Shown in pieces: positions 14,984 to 22,295 of a stretch of 31,076 nucleotides of DNA. Below the pieces are notes generated by a model, which saw only the letters and a list, made by a program, of their open reading frames with translations, searched no databases and was not told the DNA's origin. The stretch lies in the NCBI GenBank assembly GCA_900541495.1, contig UQKC01000027.1, positions 1 to 31,076 of the forward strand. Reading direction: 5' to 3'. Origin of the DNA: an uncultured Ruminococcus sp. GTDB taxonomy: Bacteria > Bacillota > Clostridia > Oscillospirales > Ruminococcaceae. The first letter of the stretch is position 1, and every line of letters starts with the position of its first letter. Position numbers and translations under genes: made by a program.

Positions 14984-15022
14984 GTAAAAATCAGAAAAAC
15001 TCAATTCTCTTTGAAAGGTGTG

Positions 15023-15100
15023 ATGCGTATGAAAAAGCAAAAAAATATTTTGAACAGAAACAAACCCATACATCACTTTGAAAAGGAGAAAAAATATTGA
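15023..15100 (+). CDS. Possible 25-residue lysine-rich leader peptide
   Basis: The frame MRMKKQKNILNRNKPIHHF ends in EKEKKY. AAAGG lies a few bases before the first ATG (15023) and about 10 bases before the second (15029). The stop TGA overlaps the TTG start of the following GNAT frame, and a separate AAGGAG for that frame is inside the sORF. This layout suggests coupled translation, but the composition is simple and the frame may be chance. Confidence 0.35.
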   Translation: MRMKKQKNILNRNKPIHHFEKEKKY

Positions 15101-15387
15101 TAAGAATTGAATTGCTGACAGAAAAGAACTTTGACGAACATTCATTGGACGATTATTCGAGAAAACATGGGGTAAAAAGGGTCTGGCGCAGGATAAACGG
15201 CGAATATGTGCTTGTTGATATGCCATACACCGAGGACTGGGACATCGAAAGGCGGCGGCAGGTCGCACGTGATATCGGCAGCGACAGCTATATCACCTAC
15301 GCGGCTTTTGACGGAGAGAAAGTTGTTGGCTTTATCGGACTTCTGAAACAGCACAAAGACGGTTATATGATACTGGGAAAAAGCTGA
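15097..15387 (+). pseudogene. GNAT acetyltransferase, N-terminal fragment truncated by repeat element
   Basis: These 96 codons encode the first part of a GNAT-type N-acetyltransferase (IRIELLTEKNF, SLDDY, YTEDWD, GEKVVGFIGL, GYMIL). The family normally continues with the acetyl-CoA-binding loop (Q/RxxGxG/A) and a total of roughly 150-200 residues; that part is missing. The last codons GGA AAA AGC TGA belong to the family A element that starts at 15376, so the element supplies the stop. The TTG start is preceded by AAGGAG. The remaining protein lacks the cofactor site and is unlikely to be active. Confidence 0.75.
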
Positions 15388-15503
15388 TTAAAGCGAAGCG
15401 TTCGTTTTGCCATTTTGAGAAATGTACGAGTTTACGCCTTTAATGTCAATTTGACATAAACATTTTGAAAAATGGCAAAAATGTATTAATCAGCGTTTCC
15501 TTA
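15376..15503. repeat. Family A palindromic element (complete copy 1)
   Basis: The element is 125 bp from GGAAAAAGCTGATTAA to TTAATCAGCGTTTCC. It differs from the copy at 23997-24121 at only two positions. The ends are inverted repeats, and the inner arms (TTTGCCATTTTGAGAAATGT, and CATTTTGAAAAATGGCAAAA) also pair, so the whole element folds. It contains no coding capacity. It separates fragments of two unrelated genes. Confidence 0.9.
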
Positions 15504-15637
15504 TAATTGACACCGATGCGGCGTGTGAAGCGGACGGCCGGTACGCCATTGCTCACGCACTTATGACGCAGAAATTCATCGTCAAAGGCATCACCGCCGA
15601 GCATTTCGGAACGGAATTTGAGAGAAAGTCGGAGTAG
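15503..15637 (+). pseudogene. Nucleoside hydrolase, N-terminal fragment
   Basis: Directly after the family A element an open frame without a start reads IIDTDAACEADGRYAIAHAL and continues MTQKFIVKGITAEHFG before stopping at TAG 15635-15637. The DTD signature followed by an acidic pair position and AIAHAL is characteristic of the N-terminus of inosine/uridine-preferring nucleoside hydrolases (about 300 residues). Only about 44 residues remain, and the family position after GIxAEHFG is lost. It is not the second half of the GNAT gene before the element, so two broken genes have been joined. Confidence 0.6.
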
Positions 15638-15644
15638 AAAAGCT

Positions 15645-16187
15645 ATGAACATAACTGTATATCTTGGCGCGAGTGAGGGCAATGACCCGTCATTTGCCGG
15701 CGCCGCAAGAGAGCTTGGAAAATGGATAGGTGAAAGCGGAAACTCGCTCGTTTACGGCGGCTCAAAATCGGGACTTATGGGAATATTGGCGGAGAGCGTT
15801 CTTGACGCAGGCGGAACGGTTACGGGCGTAGAGCCGCAGTTTTTCATCGATGCAGGCTTTGAATACGACCGCGTTACAAAGCTCATAATCACTAAAGATA
15901 TGTCTGAGCGAAAGGCGAAGATGATAGGGCTTGGCGACGCTTTCATCGCATTCCCCGGCGGCACGGGAACGCTCGAAGAGATATCCGAGATAATGTCAAA
16001 GGTGTCGCTCAAGCAGCTTTCCGCACCGTGTATTCTTTACAACTTGAACGGATATTACAACAACCTGAAAGAACTTCTGAACCGTATGACAGAAAGCGGA
16101 CTTTCCTCCGAGGAACGGCAGGAGGGCATTTACTTTGCGGAAAACTTGGACGAAATAAAGAAAATACTGAATGGAGAAAAACTATGA
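15645..16187 (+). CDS. LOG family protein (nucleotide 5'-monophosphate phosphoribohydrolase type)
   Basis: A 180-residue protein of the LOG / 'lysine decarboxylase-like' family, whose members split nucleotide monophosphates (cytokinin ribotides in plants) into base and ribose 5-phosphate. The catalytic motif PGGTGTLEE is intact, as is the N-terminal nucleotide-binding VYGGSKSGLMG; the pair MSERKAKM lies before the motif. Length is normal. The ATG at 15645 has GGAG 10 bases upstream; a TTG nine codons earlier lies inside the remnant frame and is not preferred. The stop overlaps the start of the next frame (ATGA). It is the only intact gene between 15.1 and 16.5 kb. Confidence 0.85.
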   Translation: MNITVYLGASEGNDPSFAGAARELGKWIGESGNSLVYGGSKSGLMGILAESVLDAGGTVTGVEPQFFIDAGFEYDRVTKLIITKDMSERKAKMIGLGDAFIAFPGGTGTLEEISEIMSKVSLKQLSAPCILYNLNGYYNNLKELLNRMTESGLSSEERQEGIYFAENLDEIKKILNGEKL

Positions 16188-16518
16188 CAAACCGTATCAT
16201 TACCGATATTTCCGATTACATTTTTGTATCGGACGAGCCGCAGAAAGCTGATGCAATTTTCTTCCGGACGGCTCACACCCCGAACAGCCCGAATATGCCG
16301 CAGAATTATACCGTCAAGGCTTGGCTGAATGGCTTGTTCCGTCGGGTGGGATAAGCGTCAAGTCGGACAAGTGGCACGGAGTTCGCTCAAAGGCGGATAT
16401 TTACAGCGGAGATTACCATTCCGACTGTGAGTTTTTTACAGATGTGCTTGTGAAAAACGGAAAACAGTTTTTCTGTTTATCGGGAAGAACTGTGCAGTCA
16501 TCCGAAGATATCCGCTGA
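16184..16518 (+). pseudogene. YdcF/DUF218-like gene, frameshifted and C-terminally truncated
   Basis: Begins MTNRIITDISDYIFVSDEPQ at an ATGA overlap with the LOG gene. After ADAIFF the frame slips: in the -1 frame the protein continues as PDGSHPEQPEYAAELYRQGL and then AEWLVPSGGISVK and GVRSKADIYSGDYHSDCEF, which is the expected order of YdcF-like (SanA/ElyC/DUF218) proteins. A single base missing near 16262-16266 explains this. The second frame stops at 16518 after about 110 residues in total, where the family usually has about 190-200. It is probably non-functional. Confidence 0.7.
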
Positions 16519-16538
16519 CAAAGGAGAGGTAAGTTTTG

Positions 16539-17543
16539 ATGAAGAATATAAAAAAGCTGATGTGCATACTGCTTTCGGTGGTCTGCGCTTTGCTGATGTG
16601 TTCCTGCCGAAGTGCGGACAAGCTCGCGTTCGGAACGGGCGGCATCGGCGGAAACTATTACGCTTACGGCAGTGCTTATGCTCAGCTTATCGGCGCGGAA
16701 AACGAAAAGCTGTCGGTCGAGGTAAAGGCTACGGCAGGTTCGGCGGCTAATCTGCGGCTCATTCAGCAGGGCTTTCTCGATATTGCCGTTGTGCAGAGTG
16801 ATATGCTCACGGAGGCTTACAACGGTGAGAACAGCTTCGCCGAGATGCCTTGCAGAAGTATTCGCGCGCTTGCGGCTTTGTACACGGAAGAATGTCAGCT
16901 CATCGTAAGAGCGGATTCCGATATTTACACCGTTTCCGACCTTTACGGAAAGACTGTTTCGGTTGGTGAAGAAGAATCGGGAACGCTGAAAGATGCTGAG
17001 CTTATAATGCAGCTGGGCGGACTTGTGAATGGTTCGGTCAAGAAAGAGAACCTCTCGTTCTCCGACTCTGCGGCGGCTCTCGAAAACGGCACGATAGACG
17101 CTTTCTTTGTCACGGCAGGTCTGCCGACCACGGCTGTGACGGAGCTTGCAAAGGAAACAGCGATACGCATTGTTTCCCTCGATGAAAAGATCATCGACAG
17201 AATGACGGACGGCGACTCGGACTACACCGTCTGCACTATCCCTGCGAACACCTATGCGGGTCAGACGGAGGAAGTGCGAACGGTCGGCGTAAAGGCTGTC
17301 CTTGTGGCTTCGGGCAGAATTTCGGACGACACAGCCGAACAGCTTGTGAGAATACTTTTCGACCACAGCTCGGAGCTTCATTATGCAACGAGCGCATCGG
17401 AATTTGATGTTGATTTTGCCGTCAGCGGCATCTCTATACCTTTCCACAGCGGCGCGGCAGGCTTTTATGAAGAGCAGGGTGTCACGGTAAACAAGAATGC
17501 AGACAAGGCGGAGATAGACCGCCCGAGCGCTGCACAGGACTAA
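16539..17543 (+). CDS. TAXI-family solute-binding lipoprotein
   Basis: A 334-residue extracytoplasmic substrate-binding protein of the TRAP-associated TAXI type. The signal peptide ends in the lipobox LLMCSC (Cys near residue 23), so it would be anchored on the outer face of the membrane. The TAXI hallmark follows at once: FGTGGIGGNYYAYGSAYAQL, then VKATAGSAANLRLIQQG and VQSDM, and in the C-lobe DLYGKTVSVGEEESGT, DAFFVTAGLP and YAGQTEEVRTVGVKAVL. Known members bind glutamate or other dicarboxylates and work with a fused TRAP permease. No TRAP permease is nearby. Instead a GltS-type symporter starts 9 bases after the stop. The ATG at 16539 follows GAGAGGT. Confidence 0.88.
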   Translation: MKNIKKLMCILLSVVCALLMCSCRSADKLAFGTGGIGGNYYAYGSAYAQLIGAENEKLSVEVKATAGSAANLRLIQQGFLDIAVVQSDMLTEAYNGENSFAEMPCRSIRALAALYTEECQLIVRADSDIYTVSDLYGKTVSVGEEESGTLKDAELIMQLGGLVNGSVKKENLSFSDSAAALENGTIDAFFVTAGLPTTAVTELAKETAIRIVSLDEKIIDRMTDGDSDYTVCTIPANTYAGQTEEVRTVGVKAVLVASGRISDDTAEQLVRILFDHSSELHYATSASEFDVDFAVSGISIPFHSGAAGFYEEQGVTVNKNADKAEIDRPSAAQD

Positions 17544-17552
17544 GGAGGGCGT

Positions 17553-18743
17553 ATGTACACATTGCATCTTGATATGTATCAGACGCTCGCCGTTGCGGTC
17601 GGCGTTCTGTTCCTCGGAGGATTTTTGAAGCAGAAGATAAAGCTTCTCGAACATTTCTGCATACCCTCGCCGGTTATCGGCGGAATGTTGTTCGCCCTGC
17701 TCTCGCTCGGATTGTATATGACGGGAGTTGTCGAATTCGATTTTGACGAAACGCTGAAAACGGTATGTATGGTCATTTTCTTCACATCGGTGGGATTTCA
17801 GGCGAATCTTCGCATACTCAAAAGCGGCGGAATTAGCCTTGTTATCTTCCTCGTGTGTGTTATAACGCTTATCCTCGGACAGAATTTCATCGCGATAGGC
17901 GTTGCAAAGCTAATGGGACTTGACCCACTGATAGGACTTTGCACGGGTTCGATACCAATGGTCGGCGGACACGGAACATCGGGCGCGTTCGGTCCTGTCC
18001 TTGAAGACCTCGGAGTGAGCGGCGCTACTACGCTCTGCACCGCAGCGGCAACATTCGGACTTGTTGCAGGCTCACTTATGGGCGGCCCTCTCGGACGCAG
18101 GCTCATAGTAAAGCACGATCTACTCAAAACCGCTGTCGCTGAGGATGAAACTCCGCTCGTTGAGGAAGAAGAGAAGAAGCACCGTTCGGTAAGTATGTAC
18201 GCCCCTGCGGCGTATCAGATCGCAATAGCAATGGGACTGGGAACGGTGGTTTCGTGGCTCTTGTCCAAAACGGGAATGACGTTCCCGATATATATCGGCG
18301 CAATGATAATCGCCGCCGTGATGCGAAACATAAGCGAATTTACGGGAAAATTCGATATCCATATCGGCGAAATAAACGACATCGGCGGTATCTGCCTTTC
18401 GATGTTCCTCGGCATCGCGATGATAACGCTGAAGCTCTGGCAGCTTGCGGAACTTGCACTTCCGCTCGTTGTGCTTCTGCTCGTGCAGGTGGTGTTTATG
18501 GGGTTGTTCACATATTTCGTCGTGTATAATGTTATGGGAAGAAACTATGATGCGGCAGTTCTTGCCTCGGGAACATGCGGCTTCGGAATGGGCGCAACGC
18601 CGAATGCAATGGCGAATATGCAGGTGCTCACGGAAAAATTCGCACCGTCGGTAAAAGCATATATCCTTGTGCCGATAATAGGCTCAATGTTCGCTGATTT
18701 CCTCAACAGCCTTTGCGTAACGTTCTTTATAAATCTATTGTAA
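17553..18743 (+). CDS. gltS: Sodium/glutamate symporter, GltS family
   Basis: A 396-residue inner-membrane Na+-coupled glutamate carrier with about ten membrane segments in two inverted halves. Each half has its re-entrant signature: GGHGTSGAFGP (about residue 137-147) and GFGMGATPNAMANM (about residue 344-357). A charged loop (EDETPLVEEEEKKHRS) separates the halves, as in other members. The ATG follows AGGAGG with only 4 bases between; a second ATG seven codons later is possible. It forms an operon with the TAXI binding protein just upstream and a small charged protein 27 bases downstream. GltS carriers normally act without a binding protein, which makes the pair notable. Confidence 0.9.
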   Translation: MYTLHLDMYQTLAVAVGVLFLGGFLKQKIKLLEHFCIPSPVIGGMLFALLSLGLYMTGVVEFDFDETLKTVCMVIFFTSVGFQANLRILKSGGISLVIFLVCVITLILGQNFIAIGVAKLMGLDPLIGLCTGSIPMVGGHGTSGAFGPVLEDLGVSGATTLCTAAATFGLVAGSLMGGPLGRRLIVKHDLLKTAVAEDETPLVEEEEKKHRSVSMYAPAAYQIAIAMGLGTVVSWLLSKTGMTFPIYIGAMIIAAVMRNISEFTGKFDIHIGEINDIGGICLSMFLGIAMITLKLWQLAELALPLVVLLLVQVVFMGLFTYFVVYNVMGRNYDAAVLASGTCGFGMGATPNAMANMQVLTEKFAPSVKAYILVPIIGSMFADFLNSLCVTFFINLL

Positions 18744-18770
18744 AAGCCTTCAGGAAAAGGGGTCGGTCTT

Positions 18771-18968
18771 ATGTTTAAAAAGAATAAGAAGAAAACTCAC
18801 CTTACATTCGCTTCGGAGAACCTCGCCGTTCCCGAAATACATACCAACGATGAAGAAGAAAAGCTTAACGATGATGAAAATACATCGGGGATATTTTATG
18901 ACAACCTCGCCATGCCCGAGATACATTTTTCCCATAAGAAAAAAGATGGGGATAATGGGGGAAAGTGA
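18771..18968 (+). CDS. Small charged protein with repeated NLAxPEIH motif
   Basis: A 65-residue, highly hydrophilic protein that I do not recognise. It begins MFKKNKKKTH and ends in a Lys/Gly/Asp tail. Two copies of a motif are present: ENLAVPEIHTNDEEE (about residue 16-30) and DNLAMPEIHFSHKKK (about residue 44-58), suggesting a duplicated short linear motif. AAAGGGG lies 8 bases before the ATG. It is 27 bases after the symporter stop and overlaps the ribosome site of the next, broken gene, so it probably belongs to the TAXI-gltS operon. Confidence 0.6.
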   Translation: MFKKNKKKTHLTFASENLAVPEIHTNDEEEKLNDDENTSGIFYDNLAMPEIHFSHKKKDGDNGGK

Positions 18969-18976
18969 GTATTGTT

Positions 18977-19408
18977 ATGAGTAGGCTTGACAATTTTTCA
19001 AACTGCCTTAAAGTATTGAAAAATGCCGATTTTAAGTTCGCGTATGATAATGAGATATATCAAATGGGTGTTGTTTGCCAGTTTGAGCGGACGTTTGAAC
19101 TTGCTTGGAAAGCCCTGCAGTAAGTTCTGAAGATACACGGCGCGGAGGGTGCTGAAACGGGTTCTCCGAGAGAGGTTTTACAGCTTGGTTACAAGCTTGG
19201 TTTTGTTGACGATTCCGCGGTATGGCTTCTTATGCTGAAAAAGCGCAACACCTCGGTCCGCATATATGACGAGGACGAAATTGACGAAATGATACTTCTT
19301 ATTCGCGACAGTTTCATTCCTGCATTTATTGTTCTTGAAAAGACTTTGCAAAGCAAGCTTGATGAAGCGGAAAGCGAATGGGATAAAAACAGCCGAGGGC
19401 GAAATTGA
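18977..19408 (+). pseudogene. HI0074-like nucleotidyltransferase-substrate-binding protein with in-frame stop
   Basis: An uninterrupted frame of 143 codons except for a TAA at 19121-19123 (codon 49), in KALQ*VLKIHG. The rest fits the NTase substrate-binding family (HI0074 type): CQFERTFELAWKAL, GSPREVLQLGYKLGFVD, LMLKKRNTSVRIYDED. A GAA to TAA change would explain it. The partner nucleotidyltransferase (HI0073/MNT type), normally adjacent, is not in the window. Such pairs can act as toxin-antitoxin modules. Without the partner, and with the stop, the gene looks decayed; only a 48-residue peptide is expected. Confidence 0.8.
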
Positions 19409-19428
19409 AACGCTCCTCGGCTTTTATT
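19391..19428 (+). terminator. Intrinsic terminator of the TAXI-gltS operon
   Basis: Stem AGCCGAGG (19391-19398) with CCTCGGCT (19415-19422) followed by TTTATT. It overlaps the last codons of the broken HI0074-like gene. Confidence 0.8.
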
Positions 19429-19530
19429 ATACTAATTTTTAAACTGAAAGTGTACAAAAAATCAAGCAAAAGCTCACATATATGGGTTTTGCGCCGATTT
19501 TTTGTCTACACTTTGATTAAAAATTAGTAT
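19429..19530. repeat. Family B element (102 bp) between convergent transcription units
   Basis: It runs from ATACTAATTTTTAA to TTAAAAATTAGTAT, perfect 14-bp ends that extend to about 35 bp of imperfect pairing (AAAGTGTA.. ACAAAAAATC arms). Its length is exactly 102 bp, as in the other two complete copies. The MATE gene's TAA stop uses the element's terminal base. Confidence 0.85.
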
Positions 19531-20870
19531 TACATATACTGATATTTTTTTCTGTAAGCAATAATGAAAATGATACTCAATGATGCCGCGATGCCCTCGG
19601 CAAAGACAGCCGACCACCATATACCGTCTATTTTCCAGAAAAGTGGAAGTATGAACACGAATGCGGCTTGGAGTATTACCGTTCGTATGAACGAGATGAG
19701 CGCGGAGATAAGTCCGTTGTTCATCGCAGTGAAGAGTGCCGAGCCGAAGATGCCTATTCCGCAGAAAAGGAACGATACGGAATATATCGAAAATGCGTGT
19801 ATAGTCAGTTCAAGCAGTTGTGCATCATAGCTTGTGAATATCATTGCGAGCGGCCTTGCGAGGAGTTCGGCGGCGAAAAGCATTGTGAGCGATGCCGCAC
19901 CGATTATGACCGAGCATTTCTTGAAAAGGCTTTTCAGCTCCGTTGTGTTTCCTGCGCCGTAATTAAAGCTCATTATCGGCGAGATTCCGACCGTGAAGCC
20001 GAAGAAAACGGCAATGAATATCATATTTACATACATCAGAACGCCGTATGCGACAACGCCGTCGTTGCCTGCATATTTCAAAAGCTGGCTGTTGTAAAGC
20101 ATACCGACAACGGACATCGAAACGTTGGAGAGAAACTCGGAAGAGCCGTTTGTGCAGGCTTTTAAAAGCGAGCGTCCGTCGAATTTTGTTTTGCCGAGTT
20201 TTAATATCCAGTCGTTTTTAGGGCTTGCGAACATTATTATCGGGACGATCGCACCGATGAACTGACCGATGACCGTTGCGAGCGCCGCACCTGCGAGTCC
20301 CCACTTGAAAACAACGATGAAAAGTGCGTCGAGAACCATATTTGTTACGCCTGCGGCAACCGTAACGAAAAATCCAACGTGCGGTCTTTCGGCTGTGATA
20401 AGAAATCCATGCAAAGCATACTGGAGCGAGAGGAATATCAGTCCGACAAGGCAGATACGTCCGTAAAGAACGGCATATTTGAGAACTTCGCCCTCCGCAC
20501 GGAGAAGCACGGCTATCTGAGGCAGGAAAATGTTTCCCAATATCGCAAGCACAACTCCTGCTCCTGCCATAAAGTAGGTGAAGAACGAAAACAGGCTGTT
20601 GGCCTTTTCACGGTCGCCCTCGCCGAGCGTTTTTCCGATGAGCGCTGAGCCGCCAAGACCTATCATATTGCCGACTGCTCCGAGCATCATAATGAACGGC
20701 ATAATAATGTTAAGTCCTGCAAACGGAATTTTTCCGACATAGTTTGAAACGAAAAATCCGTCAACGATGCCGTATATCGAAGCGAATATCATACTCGCAA
20801 TGGACGGCAGGGTGAATCTGAACAGCCGCCTGAAATTAAAGTGGTCTGAAAGCTGTATAGGTTTTGTCAT
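19530..20870 (-). CDS. MATE-family multidrug/cation efflux protein
   Basis: A 446-residue membrane transporter with about twelve helices in two MATE repeats (FRFTLPSIASMIFASIYGIVDG near the start; NTTELKSLFKKC before the second half). It is closest in pattern to the MepA-type branch (IYGIVDGFFVSNYVG, GGSALIGKTLGEGDREKA, FGFTVGISPIMSFNYGAG), which exports cationic drugs by Na+ or H+ antiport. The ATG at 20870 follows AAAGGAAG and lies inside the last 35 bases of the upstream marR gene, so the two are translationally linked. Expression is probably controlled by that MarR protein. The 3' end runs directly into a family B element. Confidence 0.88.
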   Translation of the reverse strand: MTKPIQLSDHFNFRRLFRFTLPSIASMIFASIYGIVDGFFVSNYVGKIPFAGLNIIMPFIMMLGAVGNMIGLGGSALIGKTLGEGDREKANSLFSFFTYFMAGAGVVLAILGNIFLPQIAVLLRAEGEVLKYAVLYGRICLVGLIFLSLQYALHGFLITAERPHVGFFVTVAAGVTNMVLDALFIVVFKWGLAGAALATVIGQFIGAIVPIIMFASPKNDWILKLGKTKFDGRSLLKACTNGSSEFLSNVSMSVVGMLYNSQLLKYAGNDGVVAYGVLMYVNMIFIAVFFGFTVGISPIMSFNYGAGNTTELKSLFKKCSVIIGAASLTMLFAAELLARPLAMIFTSYDAQLLELTIHAFSIYSVSFLFCGIGIFGSALFTAMNNGLISALISFIRTVILQAAFVFILPLFWKIDGIWWSAVFAEGIAASLSIIFIIAYRKKYQYM

Positions 20871-21324
20871 TTGTATCTTCCTTTAAAAATAATTTTTCCG
20901 CTTCTTCACGGAGATAGTCGTTGAGCCGAGCAGACATATCGAGATAAAAGCTGAGTTCCTCATCGGTGAAGCGGCGGTAAGCTGTGTTTTCGGCTTTTTT
21001 CAGTTTGTCGGTCGTTTCTGAGGCAAGAGCTTTTCCGCTCTCGGTGAGGATTATCCGCTTGCTGTTGCGCGTTCCGGAGATAGGTTCAAGCCGAGCGTGA
21101 CCGTTCTTGATAAGGCTGTTGAGAGCCGTGTTTATGGTCTGCTTCGGAAAATAGCATCGGCGGCACAAGTCCTGCTGTGTGTAGCTTTCGGAATCGTCCG
21201 AAACGAGGTACAGTATCCACATCGATGTATCGGAAAGTCCGTACTTCACGGCGGCATCGTGGTAGATAGAATCGTAGCCTTTCATCTGCTCATCGAGCTG
21301 TTTTATATATTCTTCTATGTTCAT
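20836..21324 (-). CDS. MarR-family transcriptional regulator
   Basis: A 162-residue winged-helix repressor of the MarR type. The DNA-binding core is at about 47-105 (YTQQDLCRRCYFPKQTINTALNSL, then the wing GTRNSKRIILTESG), flanked by N- and C-terminal dimerisation helices. A Cys pair (CRRC) in the helix-turn-helix could sense oxidants, though this is inference. It overlaps and is co-transcribed with the MATE gene, the usual layout of an autoregulated drug-responsive repressor and its pump. Two matching palindromes in the promoter are the likely operators. Ribosome site AAAGGTGTG before the ATG at 21324. Confidence 0.88.
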   Translation of the reverse strand: MNIEEYIKQLDEQMKGYDSIYHDAAVKYGLSDTSMWILYLVSDDSESYTQQDLCRRCYFPKQTINTALNSLIKNGHARLEPISGTRNSKRIILTESGKALASETTDKLKKAENTAYRRFTDEELSFYLDMSARLNDYLREEAEKLFLKEDTNDKTYTAFRPL

Positions 21325-21349
21325 ATATTCACACCTTTGTATTTTTATA

Positions 21350-21396
21350 TAAGGAAAGCGAGATCGTTATCTACGGCAAAGCGAAGCTCTCCTTAT
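21350..21396. repeat. Imperfect inverted repeat in marR leader
   Basis: ATAAGGAAAGC at 21350 and GCTCTCCTTAT at 21386-21396 form an imperfect stem. The ends recall the family A tips (TAAGGAAA...). It lies wholly in the 5' leader of the marR-MATE mRNA, between operator and ribosome site. Confidence 0.5.
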
Positions 21397-21409
21397 CCTT
21401 CAAATATAC

Positions 21410-21461
21410 AGTCCGAAAACGGACACATACACATTATAGTCCTTTTTCGGACTTTTGTCAA
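21410..21461 (-). promoter_or_regulatory. marR-MATE promoter with two operators
   Basis: On the minus strand, TTGACA (21456-21461), 17-base spacer, TATAAT (21433-21438), both consensus. Palindrome 1, AGTCCTTTTTCGGACT as read on plus (21438-21453), fills the spacer. Palindrome 2, AGTCCGAAAACGGACA (21410-21425), covers the transcription start. Their centres are 28 bp apart. They share TCCG/CGGA half sites, as expected for one dimeric repressor bound twice. Confidence 0.8.
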
Positions 21462-21481
21462 GAGGTTTTAAAAAATTTTTT

Positions 21482-21524
21482 CAAAAAAACCGCACCGCAG
21501 GAACGTTGCCCCTGCGGTGCGGTT
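21482..21524 (-). terminator. Strong terminator of the hydrolase operon
   Basis: A 14-bp perfect stem, AACCGCACCGCAGG (21488-21501) with CCTGCGGTGCGGTT (21511-21524), 9-base loop, with a T-run on the minus strand. From 21525 to 21662 the sequence is very AT-rich with nothing recognisable. Confidence 0.8.
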
Positions 21525-21662
21525 ATAGTATTTTTATTTACATTAAGTATAATATCAGTTTTATTTTATAAATGGTATATTATATTGATTTACTTAAAGT
21601 ATAATCTATTGTATATATACTAACTGTTGTTTAAATCTGCGGTTAGATAGTACGAGTAAGGA

Positions 21663-22295
21663 TCATTTTTTCTTTTTGTAGCCGCAGTCGCAGTAAGGCC
21701 CGCCCTCTGCAAGAGTGTATTCACGGACAAAATCAGTCGTTTCGCCGGCCTCGCTCATAGTGTAGTCGAGCCTGCACATCGCAGGGGTGAGGTCGTAAAT
21801 TCCAAGCTTTTTTGTAAGCTCGCATATTCCGCACTTGTAAAATCTTGCCTCGTAGCCGCTGCCGTCGGGATATTCAAATAAGTCCATATTCCATGAAAAC
21901 GGGTTGCGGTCAGCGGCTTTGAGCTTGGCTGTTTTGCGCATACCGTCAAGGTCTTTTTCAGTGAACTTTTTCTTTCCGCTCTTTCGGCAGAATTTTTTCA
22001 TAAGCGAAGTCATCATCGAACGCTTGTAATATTCCGTCAGCCTTTCAATGTCGGGACGCTGAGGCATATTGAGAATGAACGCACAGAGCAAAGCGCAGTT
22101 GACAAGATTCATTTTGAAGCGGTCGGCTTTTTCAAACTCGGGAAGTTCGGAAATTATCTCCCTGTACTTCGGCTTGGCTTTTTGCCTGACTTCATTTGCG
22201 GCTGCTTTGTCAATACCGAAAATATCGATGAGATTTTTTGTGAACGAGCCTGAAAAGAGCGTCCACATTCCCATGGGCATACCTGCATATTTCAT
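21663..22295 (-). CDS. L-2-amino-thiazoline-4-carboxylic acid hydrolase family protein
   Basis: A 210-residue protein that I place in the ATC hydrolase family, whose founding Pseudomonas enzyme opens the thiazoline ring on the way to L-cysteine. The supporting pattern is KFCRKSGKKKFTEKDLDGM, WNMDLFEYPDGSGYEARFYKCGICELTKKLGIYDLTPAMCRLDY and a cysteine-bearing tail GGPYCDCGYKKKK. Conserved Cys residues in KCGIC and CDCG may be catalytic or bind metal. In Firmicutes the family is broad and the substrate is usually unknown. The ATG follows the upstream stop without a gap (TAAATG) and has GGAGGG inside the upstream coding end, so it is coupled to the alpha/beta hydrolase gene. Confidence 0.7.
   Translation of the reverse strand: MKYAGMPMGMWTLFSGSFTKNLIDIFGIDKAAANEVRQKAKPKYREIISELPEFEKADRFKMNLVNCALLCAFILNMPQRPDIERLTEYYKRSMMTSLMKKFCRKSGKKKFTEKDLDGMRKTAKLKAADRNPFSWNMDLFEYPDGSGYEARFYKCGICELTKKLGIYDLTPAMCRLDYTMSEAGETTDFVREYTLAEGGPYCDCGYKKKK

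Noticed and set aside
15376..15503. Insertion sequence with its own transposase
   Set aside because: The element is only 125 bp with no coding frame; at most it is a non-autonomous element.
16413..17654. 413-codon minus-strand frame opposite the TAXI gene
   Set aside because: Low-complexity Arg/Cys/His-rich translation, antisense to a clear binding-protein gene.
19121..19123. Programmed read-through or recoding at the TAA in the HI0074-like gene
   Set aside because: TAA is the least readily recoded stop, there is no downstream stimulatory structure, and the missing NTase partner fits gene decay better.
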